Source: Ascoidea asiatica (lineage: Eukaryota > Ascomycota > Saccharomycetes > Ascoideales > Ascoideaceae). From it: DNA of 64,000 bases. The stretch is taken from assembly GCA_001600695.1 (NCBI GenBank), contig BCKQ01000001.1:127916-191915 (forward strand), read 5' to 3'. The number at the start of each line of letters is the position of its first letter. Positions within the stretch are counted from its first letter, which is position 1. This document shows positions 1 through 10,840 of this stretch, piece after piece. The position numbers and the translations under genes are program-made. The notes under the pieces are model-generated. The model was not told the origin of the DNA. It searched no databases and was given only the letters and a program-made list of their open reading frames with translations.

Positions 1-3000
1 ACTCCAGATATTCCAATAAATGATAAAAAAAATATAAGCAGTGATGTAATTATTATTGATTCAAGCAATGATAACGTTGATTTGATTGATATGAAGTCAG
101 ATCATGATAGCAATGAATCAAATCTTGTCGAATCAGCCAAGACTGAATCAATCAATAAGAAATTGATAGATATTCATTTAATCGATAATCAATCATTTGA
201 TAATGAAACATTCGATAATCAATTAGTGGAAAATAAATCAATGGACGGTAAATCAGAAGATGATAAATCAATCAATAATAAATTACTTGAGGATAATTCA
301 ATTGATAAAAACTCAATAGATAATAAATCAATTGAAAACATCTCAATGGATAATAACTCAATGGATAATGAACAAATTAATAACATTTTTCAAACTGATA
401 ATAATTCAATAGATGATCTATTTGGTAAAAATGATTCATTTGATGATGATATATTTGGTAAAACCAATTCACTCAATGATGATATATTTGGTCAAATTAA
501 TAATTCAATTCCTACTACTATTCCATCTGATACTAATCCTTTGATTAATAATTCTTCAAATTTATCTAACAATTTATCCAATAATTTATCCAATAATTTC
601 TCTAATGATTTCTCTAAAAATAATGGAAATGATAATAATAGTAATCCATTTAATGATAATGATAATAATCCATTCAATAATAATGAAGATGAAAATGATT
701 ATAATCCATTTAATAATGATTCAATAAACAATGATTTAAATTTTCAAAATTTATTAGATAATGAATCAATTAATACTAAATCATCTGATAATGATTCAAT
801 AGATATGAAAGTAACTGATAATAATTCTGATCTAATAACATCTCCAATATCTTTAAACTTAACTAATAATATTGATAATGATATAAATAATAATAATGAC
901 AATAATAATAAAAATAAAAATATCTCTGAAAATAAAAAAATGGATCTAACTTTATCTTTGGCGTTCTTAGAAAATCTCGATGAAGAAGAAGAAGAAGACG
1001 ATGAAGAAGATGATGATGATGGCAACGATCAAGAAAATAAAGGTGCTATTGAACAACCTCAAAAAAGTACGGACCTTTCTAAATCTTTAGCTTTCTTAGA
1101 TGATATTGATGATGAAAGTGAAGATGAAGAACCATCTGAAGTTCTTCAAATTGATAAAAGTCAATTAAATCAGAATCAAAATTTACAACAAAAATATTCT
1201 CCGAATTATAATCAAATTAATAATCAAACTTCACCTATATTACCAGTTAAACCTCAATTTAACATTCAAAAAAATATTCAAAATAATATTCAAAATAATA
1301 ATTTCAATGATAATACTAATGGATATGACTTTTTAAATAAAAAGAAAAGTTTTAATACTTTGAATAGATCTCGTTCTAGTACTTTAAATAAACTGCCACC
1401 AACAGTTTCAAAAAAAAAATCTTTTTTTGAAGAATTACCAATATTAATACCAGAAAAAGCTTTTAGAAAACCAAAATCTCATTCACGTTTACCAATTATG
1501 AATCAATCTCATCCTCCAAATATGAACTCACATATGAATTTACCACCTCAAATGAACCCATCACAAATGAATCCACCACAGATGAACTCTTTACCAATGA
1601 ATCCTCAAATGAATCCTCAAATGAATCAACTACCAATCAGTCAGCAATTTCCAACCTTACCTTCGAAATATAATCCTCCGGTTCCAAACTCAACATCTCA
1701 AGTGCCTTTGAATTATAATGGCTCTCAATTTCCTCCTTTACAGCAAAATTTTAATTCTCAAAATTTCAATCTTGCTTCTCAAATGCCAATGAATACAAAT
1801 ACGCAAATTCTTTCTGCTCAAATGAGTATTCCTAATTTATATCAACCACCACCAACAACTTTAAATTCTCAACAATTTTCTCAAACTCCAGTTATAAGCC
1901 AATATAATCCAGTATCCCAAATTAATCATCCACAGTTCTCATCAAATGTCAATTCATCCTCCGTTAACCCTCCTCAAAATACAAAAAGAAGTAAATATAA
2001 ACCCCCTGAACCTTCTTTAGATCCTAATGGTTCCATAAATCAATACTCTTCTTTGGTTCAAAACGCTCCACCTAAGGTTCTTCCTTTCAATTCCAATGGT
2101 CCAATTCCACAAGCTATCCCTCAAGGAACTAGTATATCACCACAATTAGGATTTGGTTTCAATCCCCCAGTATCTCAACCTATTTCTCAAGGTAACACTA
2201 TATTACCTCAATTAGGGTTTGGTTTGAATGGCTCATTAAAAACTACCGAAAAATACTCCAGTAAAAAAATAGCAAATTTACATTTAAATGTCCAGGATCC
2301 TTCCTTATTCAAGGGAAAAAACAACTCACCATATACACCTGTAACACCTTATATGAGTGATAAACCTCCTGTTCGACGAAAAAGTAACAGGGAATCTATT
2401 TTGGCATCTCCAGATTCGTATTCTCTTCATCTAACATATCAGATTCCAATTTTTAAATGGAATTCCAATAAAATTCTTCATGTTATACCAACAAATGACC
2501 ATTTTATTCAAAATAAAATTGAACTCAAAACAATTCAATCTATTTTTAAAAGTGATCCTTTAATTGAGTCATTTCCTATAATAAATTTCACTCAAAATTT
2601 AACTAAGACACAAAAGCAAAAAGCTGAGCTTATACGTTGGCTTCAACAAAAAATTCAATCCCTAGATTTTGGTGGAGATGATGCATTAACTTTAAATATT
2701 TTATTAATTCTTTTAAATAATGATGGAAACGTTGACTCCCAACTATTCATCAAATCAATTTGCAACATTTTGAATCCGAAAGTAGAAATATCATTTGATT
2801 CAGGGGCTCTTTTAAACTCTATGAGATCTAGATCATCAACAATCGGTACTGCTTCTGGGTTTAGAGTAAGTTCCAGCTCAATTTTGGAGCTACTTGAAAA
2901 GGGAGAGAAGTCGGCAGCTTTGGCTAAATGTATTAATGAAAAAGATTGGTCTCTAGCCTTACTTTTAGCAAACACCGTTTGTCCTGAGAAATATTCAATG

Positions 3001-6000
3001 GTTGTTGATCAGTATATTAATGATTGTTTCAAAACAAAAAGCGACCTTGATAGCAAATTATTATCTTTTTCTCTTCTCATTCTATCAGGAAGAATTAGGG
3101 AATCAATTGCCTCCATAAACCAGGAAATTGCTTTGAATCATTGGAACAAAATTGTATCCTTAATATTAGTTGATTCTTCTAATTCCGATCTCAAGCGAGA
3201 TTTTTTGATTGCATTTGGCTCTTTTTTTATTGAAAAGGGTTTTCTAAATTTGGCTCATGTCTTTTTCATGATATCGTTAGTCCCTTTCAGCACTATTCCA
3301 TTACAAACAGGTATTGTATTCAATTTAATAGGGTACTCCGGGTTGGGGAAATCGCCTAGATCAACCTGTATGAGTGAAATATATGAGTTTGTTTTGATTC
3401 TTGCCTCGAATAATATGATGAATTCTTCAAGTTTTCTTCATCTTTTACCTTTCAAGCTAGCTCGTGCCCAATATTTAGCTGACTATGGTTATTTAAAGGA
3501 AAGTTTAAAATTGGCTGAGCATTTAAATAACTTTGTAAACACATCCAAAGCTTTCATTCCTCCTATAGTCATTTATGAGCTTAATAGCTTACTTAATAGA
3601 TTAAAAGAAACAGAAGACTCCCCTGTATCGTCTGGTTGGTTTGGAAAACCAAAATTAGATAAACTTTTTAATAAATTCATATCAGGAGAAGATGATGACA
3701 AGCCAGTTTCAGCACCTACGGTGTTTTCTCAATTTGATTCTGTTGTTGCTGAAGAAAATAATGTTCCTTCCAATCAAAATATTTCTTCACATCAAAATCA
3801 TTTTTCACCACCAATTTCAAAGAAAAAGTTTTCTCCTAAGAAACGAGAAAGTTTATCTAAATTCAAACAACTTTCCAATCCTCCGACTTTCTATAATGAT
3901 TCTCCAAAAACTGTAGAGCTTCATCCTAGATTTTCTACACCCAACTCATTGAATTATAGCTTAATGAATGATATGTATGAATCAGATTCGCAGAAAAAAC
4001 CGGTTATAAATTCAGCCAAGACTGGTATATCTAAATTTTCACCTCCTGCTCAAATCATCAATAAGCAGGGAAACAACTACAAACAAGATAAAACTTTTTC
4101 TGTCCAAAAAAGCAAATATAATACTAGAGAAAATAATTCTTCCAATTTTAGAAGTCCTGATATTTCATCTCACAATACCAATTATGGTAAAGCTACTGAC
4201 TATAATCCTGCATCTTCTATCCGTAGCTCTTTGAAATATAAGGCAAATAATGTGGATGGTCCTCAACAACTGACTGAGAGAACGGGGTCAATCTCGGTAG
4301 ATTTTAACAATTTAGCATCAAATCAAAACTCTAAGCCATATCATCCAAAGCAATTTTCACTTCCTGCCCAAGTTGCATTAGCTTCCCAAACATCTCCACC
4401 TATTCATAATTTTCCAGTTACTCAAGCTACACCATCTGTACATTTTTCACCCCAAAATGCCCAAAGTCCAGAGACTCAATTATTACCGCCAGGATCAGTA
4501 ATATCAAACCCAGCCCCTCCTTCTCCACCACCTCTTGTTTCTAAAGTTGAACCTCTGCAGTCCATTCATAAATTTCCAGAACAAAATACTTATCCAACTT
4601 TAAAAAATAAGCCATCGATTTCTTCTAAATATTTACCCCCTGCAGCTAACCCATACGCACCTAAAAACCCAGATAATTCAAAAGTAAAAAGTTCATCTCC
4701 AGAAACCACTAAAATTTCAGTTCAAAATGAATACCCTACTCAAGAGGAATACCCTATCCAAGAGGAATATCCTATACAAGAACAATATCCTATACAAGAA
4801 GAATATCCTTTACAAGAAAAATATCCTGTTCAAGAGGAATACTCTAGTAAGAATGAATACCCTGTTTATGATAACTATGTAAATGAAAACAATTTTCATT
4901 CTAGTCCAGCAGAAAATGAAAAAAGTAGTGTTGAAACACCTCCTACCTTAAATGCATCTCCTACTGAACTGGTTACCAATTCAAGATATATGCCTGCTGC
5001 TATTAATAGATACGCTCCTCATATTTCTGACCAAGTAGAAGAGCCAATCACATCTCTCGAAACCACCCTTAATTATGGTCTGGAGATTGCTGCTGATAGC
5101 CTTTCATCGGAACCATTTAATATCATGGATGATGTGATAGATGAAAAAGACCAAGAACAGGAAGATGCTCGAAGAAATGAGCCTCAAACAAAGGGCTGGT
5201 TTTCAGGTTGGTTTGGACCTAAACAAGAGGGCCCAAAAATCTATAAAGCAAAATTAGGTAATGAAAATCAATTTGTTTACGATGAGTTTGAAGGTCGTTG
5301 GATTCAAAAATCAGAAAAGAAAGAGTCGGATGTTAAACTGAATAAAAAATCCGAAAAAGATGATATGGAACCTAAAAAAGGATGGTTTGCATTTCTTTCT
5401 AGAGGAAAAGATAATAAAAAAGAACCAACAGTTTATAAGGCAAAATTAGGAAAAGAAAGTAAATTTCATTATGATGAAAAGTTGAAAAGATGGGTTATGG
5501 AAGGTGAAGAAATAAAAGAAGAAGTAGCTAAACCTCCACCTCCTCCAATGAAAAAGATGCCTATGAAACAACCAAGATTACCTCCAAAACAACCAATTAA
5601 ATCCCCTCCAAAGGAAATCAAAAATATGAATAGTCCCTCGACTAGTAGTGTTGATGTAAATAAAGTAGACGATACCATTGCTGTTGAGGAGAAGGATGTT
5701 AAAGATCCAATAGATCCAGAAACAGAAAATAAAAAGAAAACCCCATCAATATCAAATGGTTTAAGTACTCCTGTTCCAAGCATTAATACTCCCCCAGTAA
5801 CTCAAAGTCCATCACCATCTATCAATGGAGCTGTTGTTATACCTGCTTCAAAAACTGAGTCTAGTGGATTTTCCTTGGTGGATGTTGCAAATGGAAAAGC
5901 TCCAACTAGAAGTAGACGTACAGGTAGGTCTAAAGCTGGTAAAAAAACACAAGTTGACATGTCTCTTTTAGATTTAGTTTCAGGAACATCTACAGTGGGT

Positions 6001-6066
6001 AAAACTACACGTAAATCTAAAACTCATAGAGGACATAAACCTCCAATGCCTCCAAAAACAGATTAA
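1..6066 (+). CDS. SEC16: Sec16, COPII scaffold protein (5'-truncated by window edge)
   Basis: Peripheral scaffold of ER exit sites that organises COPII coat assembly. The frame is open from nucleotide 1 with no stop, so the gene starts outside the window; an ATG at 91 is only an internal Met. The N-terminal third is Asn/Asp-rich with many short IDN/MDN repeats (about 150-900), followed by a Pro/Gln/Met-rich stretch (1500-2250). The conserved central domain begins near 2431 (LTYQIPIFKW) and runs to about 3600 through an alpha-solenoid-like region. It is followed by SGWFGKPKLDKLFNKF at 3631, the motif that closes this domain in yeast Sec16. The C-terminal Sec16 motif (GWF, then KAKLG, YDE and RW) occurs twice, at 5194-5305 and 5380-5496. 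A QEEYP-type repeat lies at 4718-4860. The family identity is secure from the order of central domain, GWF motif and C-terminal motif. Confidence 0.93.
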   Translation, partial: TPDIPINDKKNISSDVIIIDSSNDNVDLIDMKSDHDSNESNLVESAKTESINKKLIDIHLIDNQSFDNETFDNQLVENKSMDGKSEDDKSINNKLLEDNSIDKNSIDNKSIENISMDNNSMDNEQINNIFQTDNNSIDDLFGKNDSFDDDIFGKTNSLNDDIFGQINNSIPTTIPSDTNPLINNSSNLSNNLSNNLSNNFSNDFSKNNGNDNNSNPFNDNDNNPFNNNEDENDYNPFNNDSINNDLNFQNLLDNESINTKSSDNDSIDMKVTDNNSDLITSPISLNLTNNIDNDINNNNDNNNKNKNISENKKMDLTLSLAFLENLDEEEEEDDEEDDDDGNDQENKGAIEQPQKSTDLSKSLAFLDDIDDESEDEEPSEVLQIDKSQLNQNQNLQQKYSPNYNQINNQTSPILPVKPQFNIQKNIQNNIQNNNFNDNTNGYDFLNKKKSFNTLNRSRSSTLNKLPPTVSKKKSFFEELPILIPEKAFRKPKSHSRLPIMNQSHPPNMNSHMNLPPQMNPSQMNPPQMNSLPMNPQMNPQMNQLPISQQFPTLPSKYNPPVPNSTSQVPLNYNGSQFPPLQQNFNSQNFNLASQMPMNTNTQILSAQMSIPNLYQPPPTTLNSQQFSQTPVISQYNPVSQINHPQFSSNVNSSSVNPPQNTKRSKYKPPEPSLDPNGSINQYSSLVQNAPPKVLPFNSNGPIPQAIPQGTSISPQLGFGFNPPVSQPISQGNTILPQLGFGLNGSLKTTEKYSSKKIANLHLNVQDPSLFKGKNNSPYTPVTPYMSDKPPVRRKSNRESILASPDSYSLHLTYQIPIFKWNSNKILHVIPTNDHFIQNKIELKTIQSIFKSDPLIESFPIINFTQNLTKTQKQKAELIRWLQQKIQSLDFGGDDALTLNILLILLNNDGNVDSQLFIKSICNILNPKVEISFDSGALLNSMRSRSSTIGTASGFRVSSSSILELLEKGEKSAALAKCINEKDWSLALLLANTVCPEKYSMVVDQYINDCFKTKSDLDSKLLSFSLLILSGRIRESIASINQEIALNHWNKIVSLILVDSSNSDLKRDFLIAFGSFFIEKGFLNLAHVFFMISLVPFSTIPLQTGIVFNLIGYSGLGKSPRSTCMSEIYEFVLILASNNMMNSSSFLHLLPFKLARAQYLADYGYLKESLKLAEHLNNFVNTSKAFIPPIVIYELNSLLNRLKETEDSPVSSGWFGKPKLDKLFNKFISGEDDDKPVSAPTVFSQFDSVVAEENNVPSNQNISSHQNHFSPPISKKKFSPKKRESLSKFKQLSNPPTFYNDSPKTVELHPRFSTPNSLNYSLMNDMYESDSQKKPVINSAKTGISKFSPPAQIINKQGNNYKQDKTFSVQKSKYNTRENNSSNFRSPDISSHNTNYGKATDYNPASSIRSSLKYKANNVDGPQQLTERTGSISVDFNNLASNQNSKPYHPKQFSLPAQVALASQTSPPIHNFPVTQATPSVHFSPQNAQSPETQLLPPGSVISNPAPPSPPPLVSKVEPLQSIHKFPEQNTYPTLKNKPSISSKYLPPAANPYAPKNPDNSKVKSSSPETTKISVQNEYPTQEEYPIQEEYPIQEQYPIQEEYPLQEKYPVQEEYSSKNEYPVYDNYVNENNFHSSPAENEKSSVETPPTLNASPTELVTNSRYMPAAINRYAPHISDQVEEPITSLETTLNYGLEIAADSLSSEPFNIMDDVIDEKDQEQEDARRNEPQTKGWFSGWFGPKQEGPKIYKAKLGNENQFVYDEFEGRWIQKSEKKESDVKLNKKSEKDDMEPKKGWFAFLSRGKDNKKEPTVYKAKLGKESKFHYDEKLKRWVMEGEEIKEEVAKPPPPPMKKMPMKQPRLPPKQPIKSPPKEIKNMNSPSTSSVDVNKVDDTIAVEEKDVKDPIDPETENKKKTPSISNGLSTPVPSINTPPVTQSPSPSINGAVVIPASKTESSGFSLVDVANGKAPTRSRRTGRSKAGKKTQVDMSLLDLVSGTSTVGKTTRKSKTHRGHKPPMPPKTD

Positions 6067-6567
6067 AATTAATGAATCGTATTGTTGCATTTATTTTTTA
6101 GATTTTTTTTATAATTTTATGTTTTCCTATTGTTATCTGTGATTATTTTTATTTAGGATCTTTTTTTTGAAAAATTTAACAAACTCATTTGTTAATTCAA
6201 TTCTTTTGCTTTTTTTTTTAATTGCTTTTTTTGTTTTTTATATAAAGTTTTGTGTTTTTGAACATAGTAAATACGCTGTATTATTTTATAAAAGTAATTT
6301 AAAGTTTCTTTCAAAATGGATTAAAATAAATTCTATTAAAGAATAAAAGTTAAAAGAGAATTGGAGGAAAATAACCAATGAGAAAAATAGAAAAAGAGAA
6401 TGAAGAAGAGCAGGAAAGTAACAAAAATAAAAGATGATTTTGAATTCTAATGTATAGGAAGTTAAGAAAAAGAAAAAGAAGAAAAAAAAGAAAAAGAAGA
6501 AAAAAAAACAAAAAACGCAAAACGATAAAATTATAAAATTACAAAATTTCTAATAAAGAAAGTGATA
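6067..6567. other. Convergent intergenic region SEC16 / SPX-RING gene
   Basis: 3' ends of two converging genes. AT-rich with T-runs on the SEC16 side and a purine-only tract (A/G, about 6463-6515). No gene, RNA or promoter-like GC island seen. Confidence 0.6.
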
Positions 6568-7938
6568 TTATTGAATAATACATTTTTGATTACCAAGTAC
6601 AGCTTCATATTGTTCTTTTGCAATTTCTAATTCATTTTCATTTTGTTTTTCTTTTGTTTCTTTTGGAAAATATAATTGTAAAAATTGTAATCTTGCAATA
6701 TCTAAATTATTTTGATCAGCATTTAAAACCACATTTTTTCTACAAAGAGGACATTTATCAGTTTTTGATCTTTGTAATTTAACAAGACATCTTATACAAA
6801 AATAATGATTACAATCTAATTTTATTGGTTTAAAAGCAATTGAACAACAAATTGGACAAAGATAATCATCAATTTGAGGAATTATAGTTAATAATTTTTC
6901 TGAAATTATAAAAAATAAAGAATGAGCAAAACTTTCATTAATAAAAGGATCATTTTTTAAAATTAAATTTGGAAAAATTGATTTAATTTTAAAATTTGTT
7001 CTTTTATCAAATTTTTTAAGAATTTTAGTTATTGCAATTTTATTTAAATTTTGAAATTTAATTGCAGATAATAAATTTAAATTTAAATTTAAAAAATTAT
7101 TAAAATTTAAATTATTTTTTTTATTTTTAAAATTTGAAATTAAATTTAAATTCAGAATTTTTTTTATAAATAAATTTAAATTATTATTAATATTATAAAA
7201 ATTTTTTTCATTTGAAGTAATTTGATTAAATTTATAAAAAACTTCAGATTCCATATAAATTTTAAAGATTAATCTCCAATTATATAAATCATCATCAAAA
7301 GAAGATAAAGATTTATTTTTATTTTTATTTTTTATATTAATTAATTTATTTATATTTAATTTTTTTGAAATATTATTATTGTTATTATTGTTGGATTTAT
7401 TTGGATCAATTGATTGAATTATATCATTACTTAATAATTTAATTTGATCAATCATTAAAGATTCTTGATTTTGTTTTAAAAGATCTAAATCAGTAATTTC
7501 TTTATAAATTGTATTAAAGAATAATTGATCATTATTTGAATGAATTATAATTAAATTAGAATTAATTTCTTGATTATTATCTTGAGATATTGAATTTTGA
7601 ATTAATTCTAAATTATGATTTTTATCTAATAAATTTTTCAAAAGAATATCAATTTCATCATCATTATCAATATTATTATTATTATTGTTATTATTATTAT
7701 TAAAACGTATTGTTAATTTAGTTTGTAAAGAATTATTATTATTAATTAAATCATAAGATATTATTGATTTATTTGATAAAGTTATAATAATATCTTTATT
7801 TAAACCTATATAATCAAATTCTTGTACAATTTTTTTAATTATTTTTTTTAATTTTTTATATTGAATTGCATGATTTATCCATTCTTTTGGAATATCATCA
7901 TCAGTTAAACTTTGTTCAAAATGTTTACCAAATTTCAT
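6568..7938 (-). CDS. SPX-RING protein, probable phosphate-linked ubiquitin ligase
   Basis: 456 residues. The N-terminus has SPX features: MKFGKHFEQSL followed by a helix with YKKLKKIIKKI, which in SPX domains forms the inositol-pyrophosphate-binding basic surface. The C-terminus has a C3HC4 RING: CPICC, then CNHYFCIRC, then CPLCRK, at about residues 364-404. The middle is low complexity (Asn runs) plus a helical part of the split SPX. The same architecture is found in fission yeast Pqr1, a ligase that restrains phosphate uptake. That function is an inference here; the domain order is directly visible. The promoter to the right carries paired CACGTG sites, consistent with phosphate control. 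Confidence 0.82.
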   Translation of the reverse strand: MKFGKHFEQSLTDDDIPKEWINHAIQYKKLKKIIKKIVQEFDYIGLNKDIIITLSNKSIISYDLINNNNSLQTKLTIRFNNNNNNNNNNIDNDDEIDILLKNLLDKNHNLELIQNSISQDNNQEINSNLIIIHSNNDQLFFNTIYKEITDLDLLKQNQESLMIDQIKLLSNDIIQSIDPNKSNNNNNNNISKKLNINKLINIKNKNKNKSLSSFDDDLYNWRLIFKIYMESEVFYKFNQITSNEKNFYNINNNLNLFIKKILNLNLISNFKNKKNNLNFNNFLNLNLNLLSAIKFQNLNKIAITKILKKFDKRTNFKIKSIFPNLILKNDPFINESFAHSLFFIISEKLLTIIPQIDDYLCPICCSIAFKPIKLDCNHYFCIRCLVKLQRSKTDKCPLCRKNVVLNADQNNLDIARLQFLQLYFPKETKEKQNENELEIAKEQYEAVLGNQKCIIQ

Positions 7939-9164
7939 TTTTTCTTTAATATTATTATTATTAATATTATTATTATTATTATTATATTATTGATTTTGTA
8001 ATTATATATTGAGATAAATTCATACAATTCATAATTAATTATATATACAAGATTTATATTAGAGAAAAGAATATGGATTAAGATGATTAATGAATGTAAG
8101 AATATTAGTAAATAATTGATGATGACAAAACTTCTCTTTATTATTTATATGTTTTTTAGATTTCTTTCGATTTAATGATATTTAATGATTATTATTTAAT
8201 AAATATTTTATTATTATTATTATTATTATTATTTATTAATTAGTAAATATTATTTTGGTCATGAGAATAAAGAAATGTATCGCAGGATTTATAGTCAAAA
8301 ATGGAAGAGAATTTAAATTGAAATCAGGAAGTTATCAGCAGAAATGATTGTCTGAGGACTGAGGTATGGTTAATTTGAAATATATTTGGATTAAATAAAA
8401 TGCATTATTTGTTATTTCTCTATTTTATTTATGATTCTTTGATTCTTTGATTATTTGATTATTTATATCTTTATTTCATCACTTCATTATATTTTTACTT
8501 CTTCTTTATTTCGTTTATTTGCCCTTTTTTTTGCTTCGTACGAGAACTCTGCAATGAAAAAGACGAGTTCCGGTTAAAACTGGCAATGTCACGGGACACG
8601 TTTCCATTCCGGGATGTTTTTTTTTTAATTTGCCACAAATTAGCAGCCACACACGGGTACACGTGGATGGTTTAAACCACGTGGCCGGTGTCCTATATAA
8701 TGTTTATTTTGTCTCAATTCACCGTCCTATATTGTTTAACTTACTGCCCCAACCGATAAGAAAACAAAGGAACAAAGCAATAAATAAACAAACACAGCAA
8801 TTGAAGTCGAGTGGCTGAGAAAGTACACAAAGAAGCTGTTGGTGGTAGTAGTAATATATTAATAGAGCAGTAAGAAGCCTGAACAGAGTAACCTGAATAT
8901 AACAAAATATAGTAACCTAATATAAAACAGAAATAGAAATAGAAATAGAAAGAAAAGAAAATAGAATAAAATAGAATAGAATAGAAAGAATAAATATTTT
9001 TTGAAGAATCAAGAATTGTTAGGCATACAAACAAGGCTATTGAACTAAAGCAAAAAGTTATCAATAAAGAAAACAAACAAAATATAAAGAATAATAAATA
9101 AATAAGAAGAAGAAAAAAGTAAATAGAATAAAAAAAAGAAGAATAGTTTTAATTCAAAATTGAA
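7939..9164. other. Promoter region of the SPX-RING gene
   Basis: Upstream DNA of the SPX-RING gene and 3' side of PIL1. It holds AT-rich microsatellite-like DNA near the start codon, then a GC-rich island at about 8535-8760 with three CACGT-core sites, then purine-rich low-complexity DNA. Open frames here are low-complexity and not credible genes. Confidence 0.6.
8597..8683. promoter_or_regulatory. Cluster of Pho4/Cbf1-type E-boxes
   Basis: CACGTTT at 8597-8603, CACGTGG at 8660-8666 and CCACGTGG centred on 8678-8683. CACGTG is the core of Pho4 and Cbf1 sites, and CACGTTT is the weaker Pho4 form. The only gene transcribed away from this point is the SPX-RING gene, whose start lies 660-745 bp away. 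Assignment to Pho4 rather than Cbf1 is inferred from the gene's likely role. Confidence 0.55.
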
Positions 9165-10151
9165 TTAAACTACTGTAGTTTGTGGTTGAGATTGAGATTG
9201 AGATTGAGATTGAGATTGAGATTGATCAACCCATTGATCATTATCAATTTCAGTTTCTTCATCAATTATATGAGAAGAATCTTCAATATCATTTTGATCA
9301 TTTGAATAAACATCATCAACAGTTGCATGCATTGATAATGAAGGTTTTATAGCTGCAGAATCTAAAGTCCAATTAGCTAAAGCATTTTCAGCATCAATAA
9401 TAATTTGTTTTGAAGCTTCATAACCATCATAACTTGATCTTGTTTCACCTGGAGTTATAGCATTATCATCTAATAATTCTAATAAAGCTTTACCATAACT
9501 TGCAATTAAAGCAAATTTTTCTGCCAATTCTCTCATTGCATCAAATTGATAATTAAATGAAGCTTTTAATTTATCTCTTGTAATATTTGATAATTGAGCT
9601 TCTGCAACTAAAGATTCAGCTTCTGCTCTAACTAATTCTTGTTCTAAAATTGGAATTTTTTGAGAATTTGAATCTTTATATTTTAATTTTGCAATTTCAT
9701 CAGTAATTTTTTGTTTTCTTTCTCTTGAAGGTTCAACAGAAGCTTCAATATTTCTAATTGATTTTAATGTAATTCTATATTGATCATATTTATCAATAAA
9801 TTGATCTTCTAATTCACCAATTTCATAAATTAAAACACCTAATTTATCAGTAATATCAGAAACATCATCATCATTTTCTTCACCCCAAAGTGATAATTGT
9901 TTTGCAACTTCTCTTCTTTCTTTTGCAACTAATTCAACAGCTCTCATTACATTTTTTTCCATTTTAATAAATTGTGATAATTTTTTTGCTAAATCTGGTC
10001 CAAAATTTCCTGCAGTATTTTTACGAATTGTACCACCAATTGAACCTTTACCGAAAAAACTACCTTTAGTTGTTGAAGTTGGAGGTGGTGGAGATTGTAA
10101 TTGAGAATTGGTTGGAGCTCTTGAATTTCTTAATGAATAAGTTCTATGCAT
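9165..10151 (-). CDS. PIL1: Eisosome BAR-domain protein (Pil1/Lsp1)
   Basis: 328 residues, close to the family norm of about 340. Pil1/Lsp1 proteins build the membrane furrows called eisosomes at the cytosolic face of the plasma membrane. The basic N-terminus MHRTYSLRNSRAP, the segment GNFGPDLAKKLSQFIKMEKNVMRA and the long helical BAR region (about residues 45-260) match the family throughout. The tail ends in an unusual run of SQ dipeptides (about residues 310-324), encoded by an uninterrupted GAGATT repeat on the plus strand. One copy is present here, and whether it is the orthologue of Pil1 or Lsp1 cannot be decided from the sequence alone. The start ATG is supported by the conserved N-terminus. 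Confidence 0.95.
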   Translation of the reverse strand: MHRTYSLRNSRAPTNSQLQSPPPPTSTTKGSFFGKGSIGGTIRKNTAGNFGPDLAKKLSQFIKMEKNVMRAVELVAKERREVAKQLSLWGEENDDDVSDITDKLGVLIYEIGELEDQFIDKYDQYRITLKSIRNIEASVEPSRERKQKITDEIAKLKYKDSNSQKIPILEQELVRAEAESLVAEAQLSNITRDKLKASFNYQFDAMRELAEKFALIASYGKALLELLDDNAITPGETRSSYDGYEASKQIIIDAENALANWTLDSAAIKPSLSMHATVDDVYSNDQNDIEDSSHIIDEETEIDNDQWVDQSQSQSQSQSQSQPQTTVV

Positions 10152-10840
10152 TTTAATAGTTATTAATTAATATTAGTATTAGTATGTACGTGGGTATGTG
10201 AGTAGGTATATAGCACTTGAGTAATATAACAATTGAATATAATATAATATAATAATATAATAATATAATAATATAATGATAATCTTTATGGGATAATCAG
10301 CAAATAAATAAGAAACAGAGAGAAAGAAAGAAGGAAATACACTTCTCTACACTACTCTCTACACTACTACTCTACTTTACTACTTCTCTTCCTCCTTCTT
10401 TCTTTCTGCTCGCTTTCCTCTTTCAGCTTTCTTTCCTTATATTCCCTACTCATCCACGCAACCGATGACACAAATACCTTCTGAAATAGGGACATTGCAC
10501 ACCTCAGTAACGGTGGCCATTACGTAATACTCCACCTCCGCAGGCCAACTGCACCGCGTGTCTCTTCTCCGGCTGCACTCTTGCCCCTTAACTTCCCTCC
10601 GCAAACAGCACCTTTTCCATGCTTGCTGCTCTTGCTTGCTTTCTGTTTTTGATTGCTCATGAAATTGAAGCTGGTGAAAATATGCAAAATTACATTGAAA
10701 TTACATTGAAATATAGAAATTTTACATTATTTTCACATTATTTTACAATAATTTCATTGATTATTTAATAATTATTTAATAAATTTAACTAGTTTCAACT
10801 AACTTAAAGCAAGTCTTCTTTTTATTACGTAATTTTTTAT
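10152..10840. other. PIL1 promoter region with GC island
   Basis: An AT microsatellite (AATAT units, 10235-10280) lies next to the gene, then pyrimidine-rich DNA (10340-10440), then a GC-rich island at about 10440-10640. Two consecutive 60-base rows (10501-10620) contain 67 G/C of 120 by my count. Beyond 10680 the DNA returns to AT-rich 3' flank of HAT1. No gene seen. Confidence 0.6.

Noticed and set aside
8741-9076. 111-codon minus-strand frame rich in Phe/Tyr/Leu
   Set aside because: Arises from AGAAAT/AATAGA low-complexity DNA; no protein-like pattern.
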